The notes under the pieces were generated by a model that did no database searches, had not been told where the DNA came from, and saw nothing but the letters and a program-made list of their open reading frames with translations. From Spinacia oleracea (taxonomy: Eukaryota > Streptophyta > Magnoliopsida > Caryophyllales > Amaranthaceae), in the NCBI RefSeq assembly GCF_020520425.1, contig NC_079487.1, positions 126,192,385 through 126,256,384 of the forward strand: DNA of 64,000 bases. Direction: 5' to 3'. A program made the translations under genes and the position numbers. Shown here piece by piece: positions 39,450 to 52,930 of this stretch. Position 1 is the stretch's first letter; every line of letters begins with the position of its first letter.

Positions 39450-40207
39450 AAAAAAGAAGAAGAAAAAGAAGGAAAGGTCGTTATTCTCAAGAAATTTCAA
39501 AGCATTGTTTCACTCAAGTATTGTAATTTCTTATCCTTATGAGTGATTGATTTTAATTGTGAAAGAAAGGCTAGAAAATATAGTGTGGTTTGTTTGTTGT
39601 TTCATCATGTGTTGAGTGGGAAGTTGTGGTTGTGGTCATCATTTGTGGTTGACCATGGTTTTGCTAGGATTTATGCTCCCCAAAGCCAAGGCTTTAAGCT
39701 CACATTTTTCCCAAATTTACCGCACCCTTACCTAAGCCTAACATTACAAGCTTGAAAGACCTTCCGACCTTTGTGCATAGAGTTGTATTAATGTGAAAGT
39801 AGTTGTTTATCAATGCAAGTTATGACATGACACATTTCGAGTCGACTATTAGGTTGAGTGTATGTTTTTCTAGACACACGAGTGTTGTGAGTTTGGGAGG
39901 GCATTGTTCACTCATATGTTGGGAGGAGAGCGAACGGGTACATCTTTTATCCGCCACATAAATGAGTGACGAGTATGTGAGCACTAGTCTTGAATTCCAA
40001 TGTGCATTTTTGGTTCGCTTTGCGTGACGATTGTTAAGGCGGATTAGCGGTTGGATGGATTTGATTGGTTGACATTGATGCATGCTTGTTGGATTTTGCC
40101 TTGAATCGTATCCATTGTTTTAAGATGTGTTTGGGGTGAAGTTGATTTATGTATTCATCGATGATTTCTTTGCTTAGGGGCAAGCAAAGATCTAGCTTGG
40201 GGGAGTT
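38575..40207 (+). other. 3' non-coding region and polypurine tract of the Athila-type element
   Basis: This region of about 1.6 kb contains a poly(A) run of about 57 nt (38762-38818), an A/G-rich stretch (39377-39475) and no credible ORF. The PPT is at about 40193-40207 (TAGCTTGGGGGAGTT), directly before the 3' LTR. The 13-mer TAGCTTGGGGGAG also occurs at 39268-39280, possibly a second, internal priming site. Confidence 0.85.
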
Positions 40208-41620
40208 TGATATATGCGTTTTATATAGAATTTTTGCCCCCGTCCCTTAGTACTTTTATGTATCAAACGTGCTCTTAGGAGCCGTTTCTAGTACTAATGT
40301 GTGTTATTGAGTGTGCCTTGAGTTTCAGGTTTGATTATGAGAAATTGGTCGTTTTAGACCCGTTTCATTGTTGATCAAGGCCACTATATGAGTCCGAGAA
40401 GTTCGGGACCTCCATCGTCGACTTTCGGGAGCCTGAGATGCTTATGGTTGAGCCCCGGGAGTTAGACTTGGTGACACGGGCGAGATACATTGAAGATTGC
40501 AAATCGCCCTGGAAGCTGAGGGCGAAATGCAACCATCGGGCGGAAGTATAAGCAAGCCAAGTTCATCAACGCGCGCCCGATCGGGCGCAGCTCGCCCGAT
40601 CCGGATCGGGCGGTCAATCTGGAGGTCTTGTGGAGATTTCGCAACCCGCCCGATCGGGCGGATTTTGGCCCGATCGGGCCGACTATCGAGTGATTAGCCC
40701 GATCGGGCGAAGCGTCGCCCGATCGGGCGACGCCAACCTCCAGCAGTTTTTCGCGTTTTTAATTCCGTTTTTAAGCCTTATTTTGGCAAAAACTATATAA
40801 GCAAACTTGTTTTATTTTTGACGAACATCTTATTTTTCCAGCACAAAACCGTTAGTTTATTTTTCTAAGTTTTATTTTTCTCTCTACATCAATTCAAACA
40901 CTTAGTTTATTTTCAATCAAAGAAAAATCGAAGCTTTCATTTGCCATTGTCCTTCAATTAGGTATTATTCCTTATTTCAATTCTTTGTTTAAGCTTTAAT
41001 TATGTTTTCAATCATGCCAATTGCTTTGCTTATTGTTAATATGTGTGAGTAGTTGATTTTCTAGGGTTTTGGGAATCCATGAACGAATGTGAAAGGATGA
41101 TTAATTGTTGTTGATTGTTGGTTTAGCTGTTAATTCCTATTGATTGCCCTTATTTACTTTACAATTAGATTTGCGCAGGTTTGATTGTATTAGTTTCGCA
41201 ATATCAAATTAAGATTCGAGAGATGCAATTTGGTGTTTAGGCTTGTTTCAATAGGTAGAATTGGGATTAATACGTAGCGAGAGCCCGTTAATTCTAAGTC
41301 TATGATTAGTATCGATTCGAGAGAGCATGCTGGTCTAATTAACTGTTATATTGATTTGTTATCGATTGTTGTCGTCCTGGAATGTTGTTCATCGGTGAAC
41401 CTATGCCCTAGACCTTTTAATATCTGATTTCTTCCTATTTTATTATCGTCCTAGTTATATTATACAAATCAATCCATATTCTTGTTACCAGTAGTCTAGA
41501 TTAATAATTTAATAGCAGAAAGAACATTGTTTCCCTGTGGATACGATCCTGACTTCCCTTGCTACCTTGTTAGTGGAATTAGGTTTATTTTTGACTAGGT
41601 GATACGACTTTAGCCTGTCA
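40208..41620 (+). repeat. 3' LTR of the Athila-type element
   Basis: It is the same length and, as far as I can read, the same sequence as 29097-30509, offset by 11,111 bp, including the six palindromes. Confidence 0.95.
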
Positions 41621-44377
41621 GAAGGCAAGAATACCTTCAATAGCTGATTTAACTTGGAACATTTTGAAAAAAAGTAAATTAAATTCCAATATATTTTCTT
41701 CTGAAATTACTTTAATGCTCCCTCTGTCCCTTTTTCATTACCCCGTAGAGAAAACTTCGCTTTATTAACACTTGGGTCTAACTTGTGCACATGGGTTGGT
41801 AAGTGCGCCCATGAGAGAGAAAGAGAGAGAGAGAGAGAGAGGGGGGGAGGACTTAAAGAGAGAGATAGAGTAAGGGGGGGAACTTATCATTTAAGATATG
41901 GGGCAAAATCAAGAGGACACCCCAAAGAGGAATACGGGGAAATAAAAAAGGGACAAGGACTATCAATAAGTTTACAGAGTTCAATATTTTGGCCATTCTA
42001 GGGCCATTGATTTCTCATTTAAAAGAGAGGGGGAAACGTAAATATGGTGTTTCTTCTCCTTGTCCTTTAACTTCCCCAATTTTTTTCCATCACAATAACA
42101 CAAATATTATTGACATCCTTCAACTATGGAAAGTAATATCAGACAACTGTGCTTATCTAATAAGATATCAATTATTACGCTAACAATTCAACTATGTCAT
42201 TCTCTTTGCCAAGACTTGGATAACCAAAGGTGGTTACAAAGCTTACAATGTAAAGCTAGCTTATTGAACAAACCATAACCCTGTACAAAACTGTGATTGT
42301 GGTTGCAGGGCCTAATGATGGACAAAAGGTTGACAAAGAGGCAATATAAGTGCACATAGCATCTTTCGGGTTCTAATAAATAGTCAAATAGACAAAGGTC
42401 TCAAAACTAACGTACAACATGAGCAAATAAAACTCCAGTGTTTTCATTTCTATAAAAAAACATCTATGTAACAATACTAACAAAACAAACAGAAATAAAC
42501 AAGTTAGGTAAACTGTCCTACTAATTCTCTAAAATCATCCATGGTGAAAGAAACAAGCCATAATATAAACTTGTACCTCTAATGTTGGAATGTAGAACTA
42601 TAATGAGGATCAAGATCCTACATTTGATCAGCGCCGTGGCTCATGATTAATTATAGGAAGGAATCATGGTGTTGTAAGAGCCTACATAAAACAATAGAAA
42701 AATGATAATGAATTAAAATTCATTCATAGAATTAGATCTGATTGTTAGATTAACGACCGTAAAATCACATTGAGATCCTAACAACATACATTAGAAATAG
42801 AAATCCTACAAACACGATCCTACACAACTTCAGGATTGACTGCATTTGTTTGGATCTAATGACGCAAGATCCTAAAATACAAATCAATATCTGGACGACC
42901 ACATATGGAAGTATTAAGGCCAGATTTGGTGACAAACAATTATGATTTCGTTCTGACTAAAACAAACATAAATGAGATTGCCAATAACTAATGAATGCTA
43001 GAAGATACACTTGTGCATACCTATCAGTTCTCCTCATTAACCTTCCCCTTTTGCTGTTCTTATTCCGTCGTTTCGTGCCCACAAGAACATCTTCGGCATC
43101 CTTGAACATAAGAAGGTTCTCCGGACATACATATGCATATAAAACTTTGTGGAAACGAGAGAGTTGAACTTTCGTAATCTCCAAAGTTTCCAAGTCCAAA
43201 GAAGCAACATCATATAAGTTAAGGAGCACAAACAATTGCTTCTTGCTCGTGGAGAAAGAAAGAGGCCTAAACTCCTGATACATCTGTTGTTTCTGAAACC
43301 TAAACAGCTTAGTCCAAGATGCAGGCCTACTATACTCTTTCATAATCCATACATCACATTCCTCGAGATAGTTTATCATAAGACACAAGCTATCATCAAG
43401 AGCTCCTATGTGAGCATGCAAATACATCTCTGTACGGAAACTAGGCATTGGTATGGTGCTAAAACTTTCATTATAGAGATCGAAGCTAACTATAGGGAGG
43501 GGAACTCTGTTATCATTTGCTTCATCTCTAACGGACCAATGCAGAATTCCATTAAAGTGGACACAATAACCAAAATGGCGATCAAAGTGATGTGGAACCT
43601 CCTGAACCCCCTGTCTCCATGAATTCGCTCTCAAGCTATAAACCATTACTTGGCTTTTGAAAGTACCCATTTCATCATCAGATTTAAGCTGAAACATCCT
43701 CGCACACTTGTAGTCCTCGGACACATGATCATAACCAAATCCGAGGTACCGACTTCTCTTGCGACGAAAGATGGTTTTTAGTGGCAAAAGTGGGAGTGTT
43801 TTGTGTTTTTTCGTAGTGGGGTTGTACAAGAAAACTGTGAAGGGATAAGAGTACTTGAAGAAGCAAAGCAAGCCGCGGCACGATCCTGCCACATAAACAT
43901 CACTACCCATATTCTTGGAAGGGTAATCAAGTTCAATGGTATTATCAAACGAGTCAAAATCACTCATATAAAGGACAGGGCTCTTGTAAACTAAATGCAG
44001 ATTATTGGATTGTTGAAAATGGAGCTTGATGAAATCAGAGCCCTCAATTATATGATACCATAATTTGCACACACTCTTGAAGCGTAGCAAAGATTTTGCC
44101 GGCAATCTAAGCAGAATATCAGTAATCACATCTACAGGAATGGATGACATGTTAACCTAGGTTGCAAATTGAATTGGGAATTTTTCGTTCTTTTTTTTAT
44201 TGCTAATTTTGAAGATACATAGAAACAAATCAGGTCTAAATTAGAGAAAATTGGAGCAAGAAAATGACATTAAAGGTTCAAAATTGCCCATAAATCATAC
44301 GACTATTCTGCCCATTGCGTAAAATTGACGAACAACCAGCCAAGAAAAAGATTGAAATTAAAGGGGACAAGATTACC
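41621..44377 (-). repeat. F-box tandem array, unit C (proximal part with gene C)
   Basis: This is the continuation of unit C past the retrotransposon. The start, 'gaaggcaagaataccttc', joins to the sequence broken at 29096, and 'aacttggaacattttgaaaa' matches 20574 in unit B. It contains a GA-rich run (41813-41872) and F-box gene C. Confidence 0.8.
42651..44150 (-). CDS. F-box protein with F-box-associated domain, gene C
   Basis: Exon 1 is 44150-43021 and exon 2 is 42681-42651, giving 386 residues. The F-box is nearly identical to that of gene B (IPVDVITDILLRLPAKSLLR), and the FBA region carries GLLCFFKYS, FLYNPTTKKHKTLPLLP and YLGFGYDHVSEDYKCARMF. It is a likely SCF adaptor, as its siblings. 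The donor (GATAG|GTATGC) and acceptor (42683-42682) match those of A and B, but after ...RLLQHHDS the frame meets TAA, where gene B continues for some 15 more residues. The 3'-UTR donor (exon end 42577) is therefore 74 nt past the stop, against 32-33 nt in A and B. Without splicing the frame would run on to ...YAQVYLLAFISYWQSH. The 5'-UTR intron is about 44157-44376. Confidence 0.88.
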
Positions 44378-45972
<1,595 letters not shown>

Positions 45973-46110
45973 AAAGAATCTAGAAGAATTTCGTCAATTG
46001 TGAAAATGTCAAGATTTCAAATAATACTAACATTTGAGAATGTAGGGGAGTATTTAAATGATCGATATGTTTAAACTAATACAAAAAGTGTTCATGAATT
46101 TGACATGCAG

Positions 46111-46431
46111 TCTGGTTGTTGCGAGCCCCCGAAAGATTGTAACTTCAATCGCACAAGCTCAGAAGTTTGGGTAAAGCCAGAGAATGGAACAACGATGACC
46201 TACTCCAACATCGAGTGCAATAAATGGGATAATGAACCAAACACTCTATGCTTCGATTGCGAATCATGCAAGGCTGGTTTTCTTGAAGACGTAACGAGTA
46301 ACTGGTTTTGGTTAGGTATTTGGTGGAATTTGTTAGAGTTCATATTTATGGTGTATCTTATTCATCTTAACGTACTTGCTTGTAAGCAAATTCCGACTTC
46401 ATCTCATCCTTATACGCCGATTTTAGATTAG
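46111..46431 (+). pseudogene. Orphan second exon of a tetraspanin gene
   Basis: After a preserved acceptor (ATGCAG) the frame reads SGCCEPPKDCNFN, WVKPENGT, CNKWDNEPNTLCFDCESCKAGF. This aligns with exon 2 of the complete gene at 51439-52300 (SGCCKPPMECDFN, WIKPENKT, LCYNCQACKHGF). The CCxPP motif and paired cysteines of the large extracellular loop are intact, and a hydrophobic stretch for TM4 follows in frame, although its sequence differs. No first exon (three membrane spans) exists upstream: the space holds the (TA)n tract and AT-rich DNA. I infer a partial duplication that is not functional alone. The opposite orientation to the intact gene suggests an inverted duplication. Confidence 0.8.
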
Positions 46432-46841
46432 TTCGCCCTTTCATGGTTAACTAAACTACCTTGCTTTCAAGGATTTGTTACATCTTTTCATAGGCCAATA
46501 TATTTCAGTGTCTTGTCTCTATTTACCCGCGGAATAATAAAACTTTCTTTGTTTTTATGGGTACACGATAGAATTTTAAGCATCAATAATATTTCTTAGG
46601 AGTATTATCTATAATGAAAATTAATAATTTAAAATACATACTTCTATGAAAACAAATTCTTATAATAGAAAACGCGAAACTATAATGAAAAATTATTCTT
46701 TAAATTCGATCAAGTTTCTGAGACATTAATTATCCAGCCAAAAAAATAACCAACATTGACCATTGACAAATGACAAACATTGACTTCAACATATAATAAT
46801 CCCAACGACAAAAGAGAATTAATTTTTAATAATTTCTCAAG

Positions 46842-48832
46842 TGTTGTGAAATAGAGAGAAAAAGAGGAGAAATTGGGAGAGAACAATTGTATGTTTTATT
46901 CCATGAACAATAGAGTATATATATATACACTATAATAGGGTTTGCTCGGAGAACAATAAACCCTAGATCTAGAATATTCCAGAAAGATACAAGGGGTATA
47001 ATTGGCATCCACATAATATTTCATAACACTTCCCCCTTGGATGTCCATTATTGAAGATTATGCCTCGTTAAAACTTTACTAGAAAAACCCTGTGGGATAA
47101 AAACCTAGTGAAGGAAAAAGAGTACGTCGCTCTTCATAATACGCTTGAAATGTTGCCTCATTAAAAACCTTACCAGGAAAACCCGGTGGGACAAAACCTT
47201 GGTTAAGGGAAAAAGAGTGCAACGCGTATTTCTCCCCCTGATGAATACATTAATTGAGATCTTTTTGTGCAATCCATCCAATATTGTTGAGTAGCTTCTC
47301 AAATGTAGCAGCATGAAGTTCCTTGAAAATTTATTCTCCAAAGCTTAACTTGAATCTTCAATTGTTTTGAAAATAATACCTGTAAGATCATGTGCTTTTC
47401 TCTATCTCATTCGATACATTTGTTTTCGATTTTCCCGATGCATAATATAATAATTCTTTAGCTTCACCTGAGATAAATACATTTTCTTGTATATGATATT
47501 ACAAGAGTTATCTATACATATTGGACATATATACATTCTTCTGGAGGTCATAAATTGTAGTTTTTTTTATCAATATTGATCAAACCTTTTTTGGTCATAC
47601 TTTTATGGCAATACATGATAAATAACAATATCATCATCCAACTTGGAGGTATAATATAGCTAATAATGTTTTTATGGTTCTTCTGGACCATAACATAATA
47701 TCCATTGGAAGGACATTACATACCTTTATCTTATCTTTTAAGATGATTCATATTTGTACAATAATTTTTTTCATGAATAAATTAATATGTATATTTCAAA
47801 ACTTTCAATTACTCAAACTACTGGTTGAGACGACATTCCAAAAACACTCTTTTAGAGTTTTGATAATATCTCATCAATGTTGGGATATTTGTATGAAAAA
47901 CTCAAAAGGCTAGATGTTTAAGAACATCATGAATAAGTTCTTCAGGAACTTTTCTTATTTGCATGATTCATAACATACTATTAAATCAATATTATATTTC
48001 TTTTGCAACTACTAGCCCAATGAAGCAGGAATTTCATCTTATGAATTTCCATAAAGTTGCAAATCCGTATTACCATTATTTGGATTCATATTTCATATAC
48101 GACATCATAATAGTTTTGAAACATGTTATATGAAATTATAACTAGATAATTCTATATCATACCATGATAAAACATAAAACAAACTAAATGTATGATGAAT
48201 GATGCATTTACCTATTAACTACATATGTATATGAATGTAGGACTCAACTTCAAAACACTGTACAGTGTGGATATTTCAAATCCATAACTTATTGGACTTC
48301 AGGCCCATGAGCTCATTTGATCATTATAGTTATGTCTACATCGAAACAGACATAGATTTACGATCCCCTATTCAAAATCCATTATTTCTCGCATATGCAT
48401 TATATTCGGTTCCCTCATCTATTGATGTCATCAAAATTATTCAACATATATTTTGCATGCTATTCATCTATGATATCTGAATACTTATTCAATAGGTACC
48501 ATTCATTTTTTCTCACGGGCCATCTATTATTGTTCAGATATCTATACCACTTTAAGGGTATTTCATACACTATATAATTAATAGTGTTTTCTTTATTTTC
48601 AAAAATATCATCAACTGCATTATCTTGCCATGCTGATAACGTGTTGTGAAATAGAGAGAAAAAGAGGAGAAATTGGGAGAGAACAATTGTATGTTTTATT
48701 CCATGAACAATAGGGTATATATACATACACTATAATAGGGTTTGCTTGGAGAACAATAAACCCTAGATCTAGCTAGAATATTCCAGAAAGATACTAGGAA
48801 TATAATGGGCATCCACATAATATTTCATAACA
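46842..48832 (-). mobile_element. Non-autonomous LTR retrotransposon, 1,991 bp, copia-like
   Basis: Direct repeats 46842-47028 (187 bp) and 48642-48832 (191 bp) begin TGTTGTGAAATAG and end TTTCATAACA. Perfect TCAAG duplications flank the element (46837-46841, 48833-48837). On the minus strand a PPT, AAGGGGGAAG, precedes the LTR at 46842-47028, and 'acgttatcagcatgg' follows the other, a PBS form seen in plant copia elements. The interior of about 1.6 kb has two related blocks at 47060-47220 ('aaaaccctgtgggataaaa' and 'aaaacccggtgggacaaaa') but no gag or pol frame, so it needs proteins in trans. Confidence 0.88.
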
Positions 48833-51438
48833 TCAAGGGGCTTTTAGCGCTCCACTTTCTCAATGGCAAGATCCAATTATTGGTGCAACCAAAACTTATT
48901 CTGGCCATATGTGTACCATGCATTGACTTCCGGCTATGCATGAGCCAAGTATATTGGCACTCGTCCGAGCTATTAATATACTACACTCTGTTCTTAAATA
49001 TGTATCACTTTTATATAAATCATGGTTATTTTTTCTTGCATATTTTACACTTTTCTCACTACTAGTTGTTGGATCGTGCGCTAGCGCGCACGATCTCCCA
49101 AGGTATACAAAATTATTTTTGTAAAAATGTTACGTAAAAGCTAGAAATGATATGTTAAAGTTAGATGTTGGATTTACGTGTAACAGGAAATAGAAACCAT
49201 ATGCGTTTAAATTGATAGTTCGAAGGTACAACATATAGAAAATTATACCCAAAGAAAACAATACATTTTGTATAACAATGGAAGGGTGAAACCGTAAATG
49301 CTCTATTGTTAAAAATAAGACAAAATAAAACAAAGAAGGAAATGAGGGGCTTGCACGTAAATGCACTATTGGGTGAATAGTAATCAAAGTATGAAGCTTT
49401 ATAAGTGTTAGGATTCAATTCCACATCCACTTTTATTTGTACTTTATCAATAAATAATTATCTAATTTATCATTTCCCCCAAAAACACTCTTAATTATTG
49501 TTTTTCTTACACATTTCTCATTTTTATTAATTACCGTGCAAACCTTCATAAATGACACATATTTAGGAACGGGTGGAGTAATGATTTGTCTAAAATATTA
49601 ACAAAATAGTTTAATATCGTAATATTTTATAATCTTATATTTTTTTCCATACATAGCAGTTTATACAATAGGAGAAAAATAAAATAAAAAATAAAGTAGA
49701 TATGTTTGATAGGAAAGATTTTTGGCGGGAAATTTTTGTACCATGAAATGACATGTGTATTCCTGGTGTGTGTTTTAGTATAATGTAGATACACCAAAAT
49801 CGGATGTTGTCAAAGCAATTAGTCGAGTCATTTTGGGTCTCAAGTCATGATTAGGTCGATCATGTCGGGTCAGTAGGTAGGATGAAAATCAATTAGCTGG
49901 CATTATGCATGAGGGTTGATGATGATTCATCATGGCAGTCCTATTTTATTATATAACTAGTGTGTGGTCCGGGAGTTGCCCCAGGTTTTGACTTTTATTC
50001 AAATTTATTTGTTGTAAATATGTGTCTATATAGATAGTGTCACTATATAGTTACGGGAGTGACACAAGATTAGCGGCCGATTAACAACCTTCCCAAGCTG
50101 AAACCCCACATCCGAAAAACAAAACAAAGTCGGATCATTTTCTTGATCATTAGTTGATAAATTACTCTGAAAATTATTAGTGCGCGCAACGTGCACCTAA
50201 GGTATTTTTTACCCATTTGTGACTTCTATGATATTTTCTCCTCACATGTAAGAAGAAATATGAGAGGGTGCACGGTGCACTTGGGTGCATGCAATATCGA
50301 TCTATAATAACTCAACCATCGTCATTGTTTTCCTCTTACTCATTATTACAGTCTATTACCCTGAGTTTTTTTTTGAGTTTTGAGGCTTAATTAATCTAGG
50401 GAAGTATTAAATGTACATGTATAAATAAAGTAATCATTCCCTTTTGTCTGCATTCACTTTTATTCATTTTTTATTTTATTGTAAAAAGAACATATATGTT
50501 AATATAAAAAAATATAACATAAGCCGTAATTGATCAAGATGGTAGGAAGTGTAACTTTTAACAAGGTATGGTGTTCGATCTTTGCTACATATTTTTTTTT
50601 TGTCAATGACATGTCATAATGCTGATTAATGGTGGCGTGACGTAATAAGAAAGGCATACGTGACACGCATACGTTTTTAAGAACGTCTTTTAATATATGA
50701 GTATAGATACGAAGTATATGTTGGTCCCTTGACTTTTGTACCAATTTGAATTAAGGCCATGGTACTATGATAGACAGCCTTGCATTCAACTTGGTTAGAG
50801 GACCAACAACCCTGACAACAACTTGTTTAAAAAAAAAAAAAAAAAGTAAACAAAAGTTAGGATAGTCTTCTTTCAACGCTATATCTTAACTTATCTAATG
50901 AAATAAAATAAGAAAATTTAAGATCAATAAGAGGATCTATATTTTGGTAGGTCTGAATGTTGTGACCGATTGATGCAATGTAGTCTGTTGCACAATTAAC
51001 TTGCCTATAAACATGATGCGAAGTAAAACAGCTTGTTGTCAAGTTGTACGTAGTTGCCTTATTTTTATTTTTATTTTTTGGTACAATATTAAGAAATAGC
51101 AATGTGAAGCTATTTTTATACTAGAGCGAGGTCAGATTCTTGACCCTTTGCAAGCAAACACTAACTAAATGAATTTATCCGGAAAATTTTGACACTAATG
51201 ACTATGGTTACTTTTACTAGTATATAAAAAACTTTGATACGAAGTACTACGTATGAAAGAAAATAAGAAACATTATAATATTGACTCCAGTGTGAAATGA
51301 CAATAAGGCCAACATAGATCGATGAGTGACAAGATGAAGGTTACCCTTTCAGATATATAGGGTTAATTAAATGCATGTGTGTGTATAGAACACTTTTGGA
51401 AAACATGAAAACGAAAGATGATGCACAACATAACTCGA
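48833..51438. other. AT-rich intergenic DNA with Helitron-like ends
   Basis: There is no gene. Two CTAG termini read on the minus strand (49062-49065, 49957-49960) follow GC-rich inverted repeats and precede T. Poly(A) occurs at 50829-50845. Confidence 0.45.
49062..49095 (-). mobile_element. Helitron-like 3' terminus
   Basis: Read on the minus strand, a perfect 10-bp stem (GATCGTGCGC, loop GCTA, complement) is followed after 6 nt by CTAG and then T. This is the layout of a Helitron 3' end (hairpin, CTRR, insertion before T). The 5' TC end was not found, so the element's extent is unknown. Confidence 0.5.
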
Positions 51439-52300
51439 TCAATTCCTTAGAATCTGTAGCTTATCCACTACTAGAAAAACAAGAATAGCTAAAATTATTA
51501 ATAGTGATGCTACAAGGACAACAGCTCCGGCAATAGTCCATGGCTTCTTCAAATCTCGAGCGAATCCATGTTTGCATGCTTGGCAGTTATAGCAAAGCTT
51601 CTTAGGGTGATTGTTCCATTTATGACAGTCAGAGTTTGTATTAGTCTTATTTTCTGGTTTAATCCAAACTGTTGGGCTTGAGAAATTGAAGTCACACTCC
51701 ATGGGTGGTTTGCAACATCCAGACTGCAGACAACTCAATTCAAACAAACATATTAGAATCCATTAATTTCTAGGTAGCTAGAGAATTATTTGAAATTGAA
51801 ACGTGAATTGAACATACCTCAATAGGAGTCAAGTGTGTAGCAAAGAAGTTATGTGCAGAGTGATTTGCATACTTGTGCTGGAAATTAGTGCACGTGCACC
51901 CTTTCATAGACTTGTAAAGGCAGGGTTTGATGTCCATCCACTTATCTATGCTACTAATTTCCTTTTGAAATGAAGCAAATTGAGTGGTGCTTTGTCCCAG
52001 TGCAATACTACTGAAAACTATGGCGATGACGACAACTCCCATACCACTAAGAGCGATGACTGCAATCACCATATTTCCCTGCGTGTTTGATCGACTAAGA
52101 CATAAAAAACAACATAAACCGATGCAAACCATTACGATTAGTAAAAAGCCAACAACGGTGAAGATAAGCCCCTTGCTAGATATGTCATCTAGGCACGAGT
52201 CATTAGTGTGCACCAACAGCCAAACCCCGGTTATCGGAGTCACAATCATTGAGATAACTACTACAATGATCAATATTACAGTAGCTTCTATTCTATCCAT
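51439..52300 (-). CDS. Tetraspanin (two exons)
   Basis: Exon 1 is 52300-51818 and exon 2 is 51723-51439. The 94-bp intron is GT...AG in phase 0, and the protein has 255 residues. There are four membrane spans, at about 7-30, 46-68, 77-102 and 224-247. The large extracellular loop (about 103-222) carries the plant tetraspanin signature GCCKPP (163-168) and further cysteines at 127, 135, 137, 171, 194, 205, 208 and 211 for disulphides. The small loop is at about 31-45. Tetraspanins organise membrane microdomains at the plasma membrane and in vesicles. Plant members act in development, reproduction and defence, but no specific role can be read here. The length is slightly under the usual 265-285, with a very short C-terminal tail (DKLQILRN). 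The intron position after the loop's first half matches that of the orphan exon at 46111. Confidence 0.93.
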
Positions 52301-52930
52301 AATCAAATCAAATCAAATCAATTCAACGATATAATTATAATTCACTCTTTCTAGCTACTTTCTACGTACGTAGTCTAAATTAGTACGATGTTTTCAATTC
52401 TTTGCGTTTAGGCTGTTTTATAAGAGAAAAAGATCATGTACGTGTTCTCTCAAACGATATATCATATTCATATATGGAGGTAGGAATGTTCCTAGCAGCG
52501 CAGTAGAATGTTGACCCAGTTTTATTATTGTCCGGATTTGCTTTAAATATACCAATAAACATACGGAGTATTTAACACAACAAAAGTATACAGCCGGAAT
52601 ACGGACTACTTCAAATTGCAAGCAGCTCTTGTAAGTTTCAATTGGGTCTTATAATTATATTTTGTCAAGTTTACTCTCTTGACCACATGCGTAATAATAA
52701 ATCCACAAAAAGTGAAAACAACACAAGTACCCAATACAGCAAAAGTACATCGTGTGATATATATATATATTTTTTTTTTTTTTTTGTTTTTGTTTTTGTT
52801 TTTAGAAGATGGAGGACTCTAATGCTCAAGTATTTCCAGCCACCTTTCCACTTTCCAGGCCAAACTCGTTGAAAGTGAGGGGGATTATAGGGGAAATTCT
52901 CACTTCGTGTGATATATGTAGAATATATAC
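52301..52930. other. Region upstream of the tetraspanin gene
   Basis: It should include the promoter and 5' UTR. A repeat, 'caaatcaaatcaaatcaa', ends next to the ATG (52304-52321). I cannot assign a TATA box with confidence. A T-rich run lies at 52771-52803. Confidence 0.4.

Larger units (their letters stand above)
29097..41620 (+). mobile_element. Complete Athila-type Ty3/gypsy LTR retrotransposon
   Basis: The 12,524-bp element has LTRs of 1,413 bp each (29097-30509, 40208-41620), starting TGATATATGCG and ending GCCTGTCA, and perfect GAAGG target-site duplications (29092-29096, 41621-41625). On reading the LTRs side by side I saw no difference. The order is LTR, tRNA-Asp-type PBS, gag-pol in one frame, spacer with palindromes, a second ORF, a long non-coding 3' region, PPT and LTR. 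The intact ORF and matching LTRs point to a recent insertion, possibly of a still active element. It landed in the 3' flank of F-box gene C, about 1 kb beyond its stop. Confidence 0.97.
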
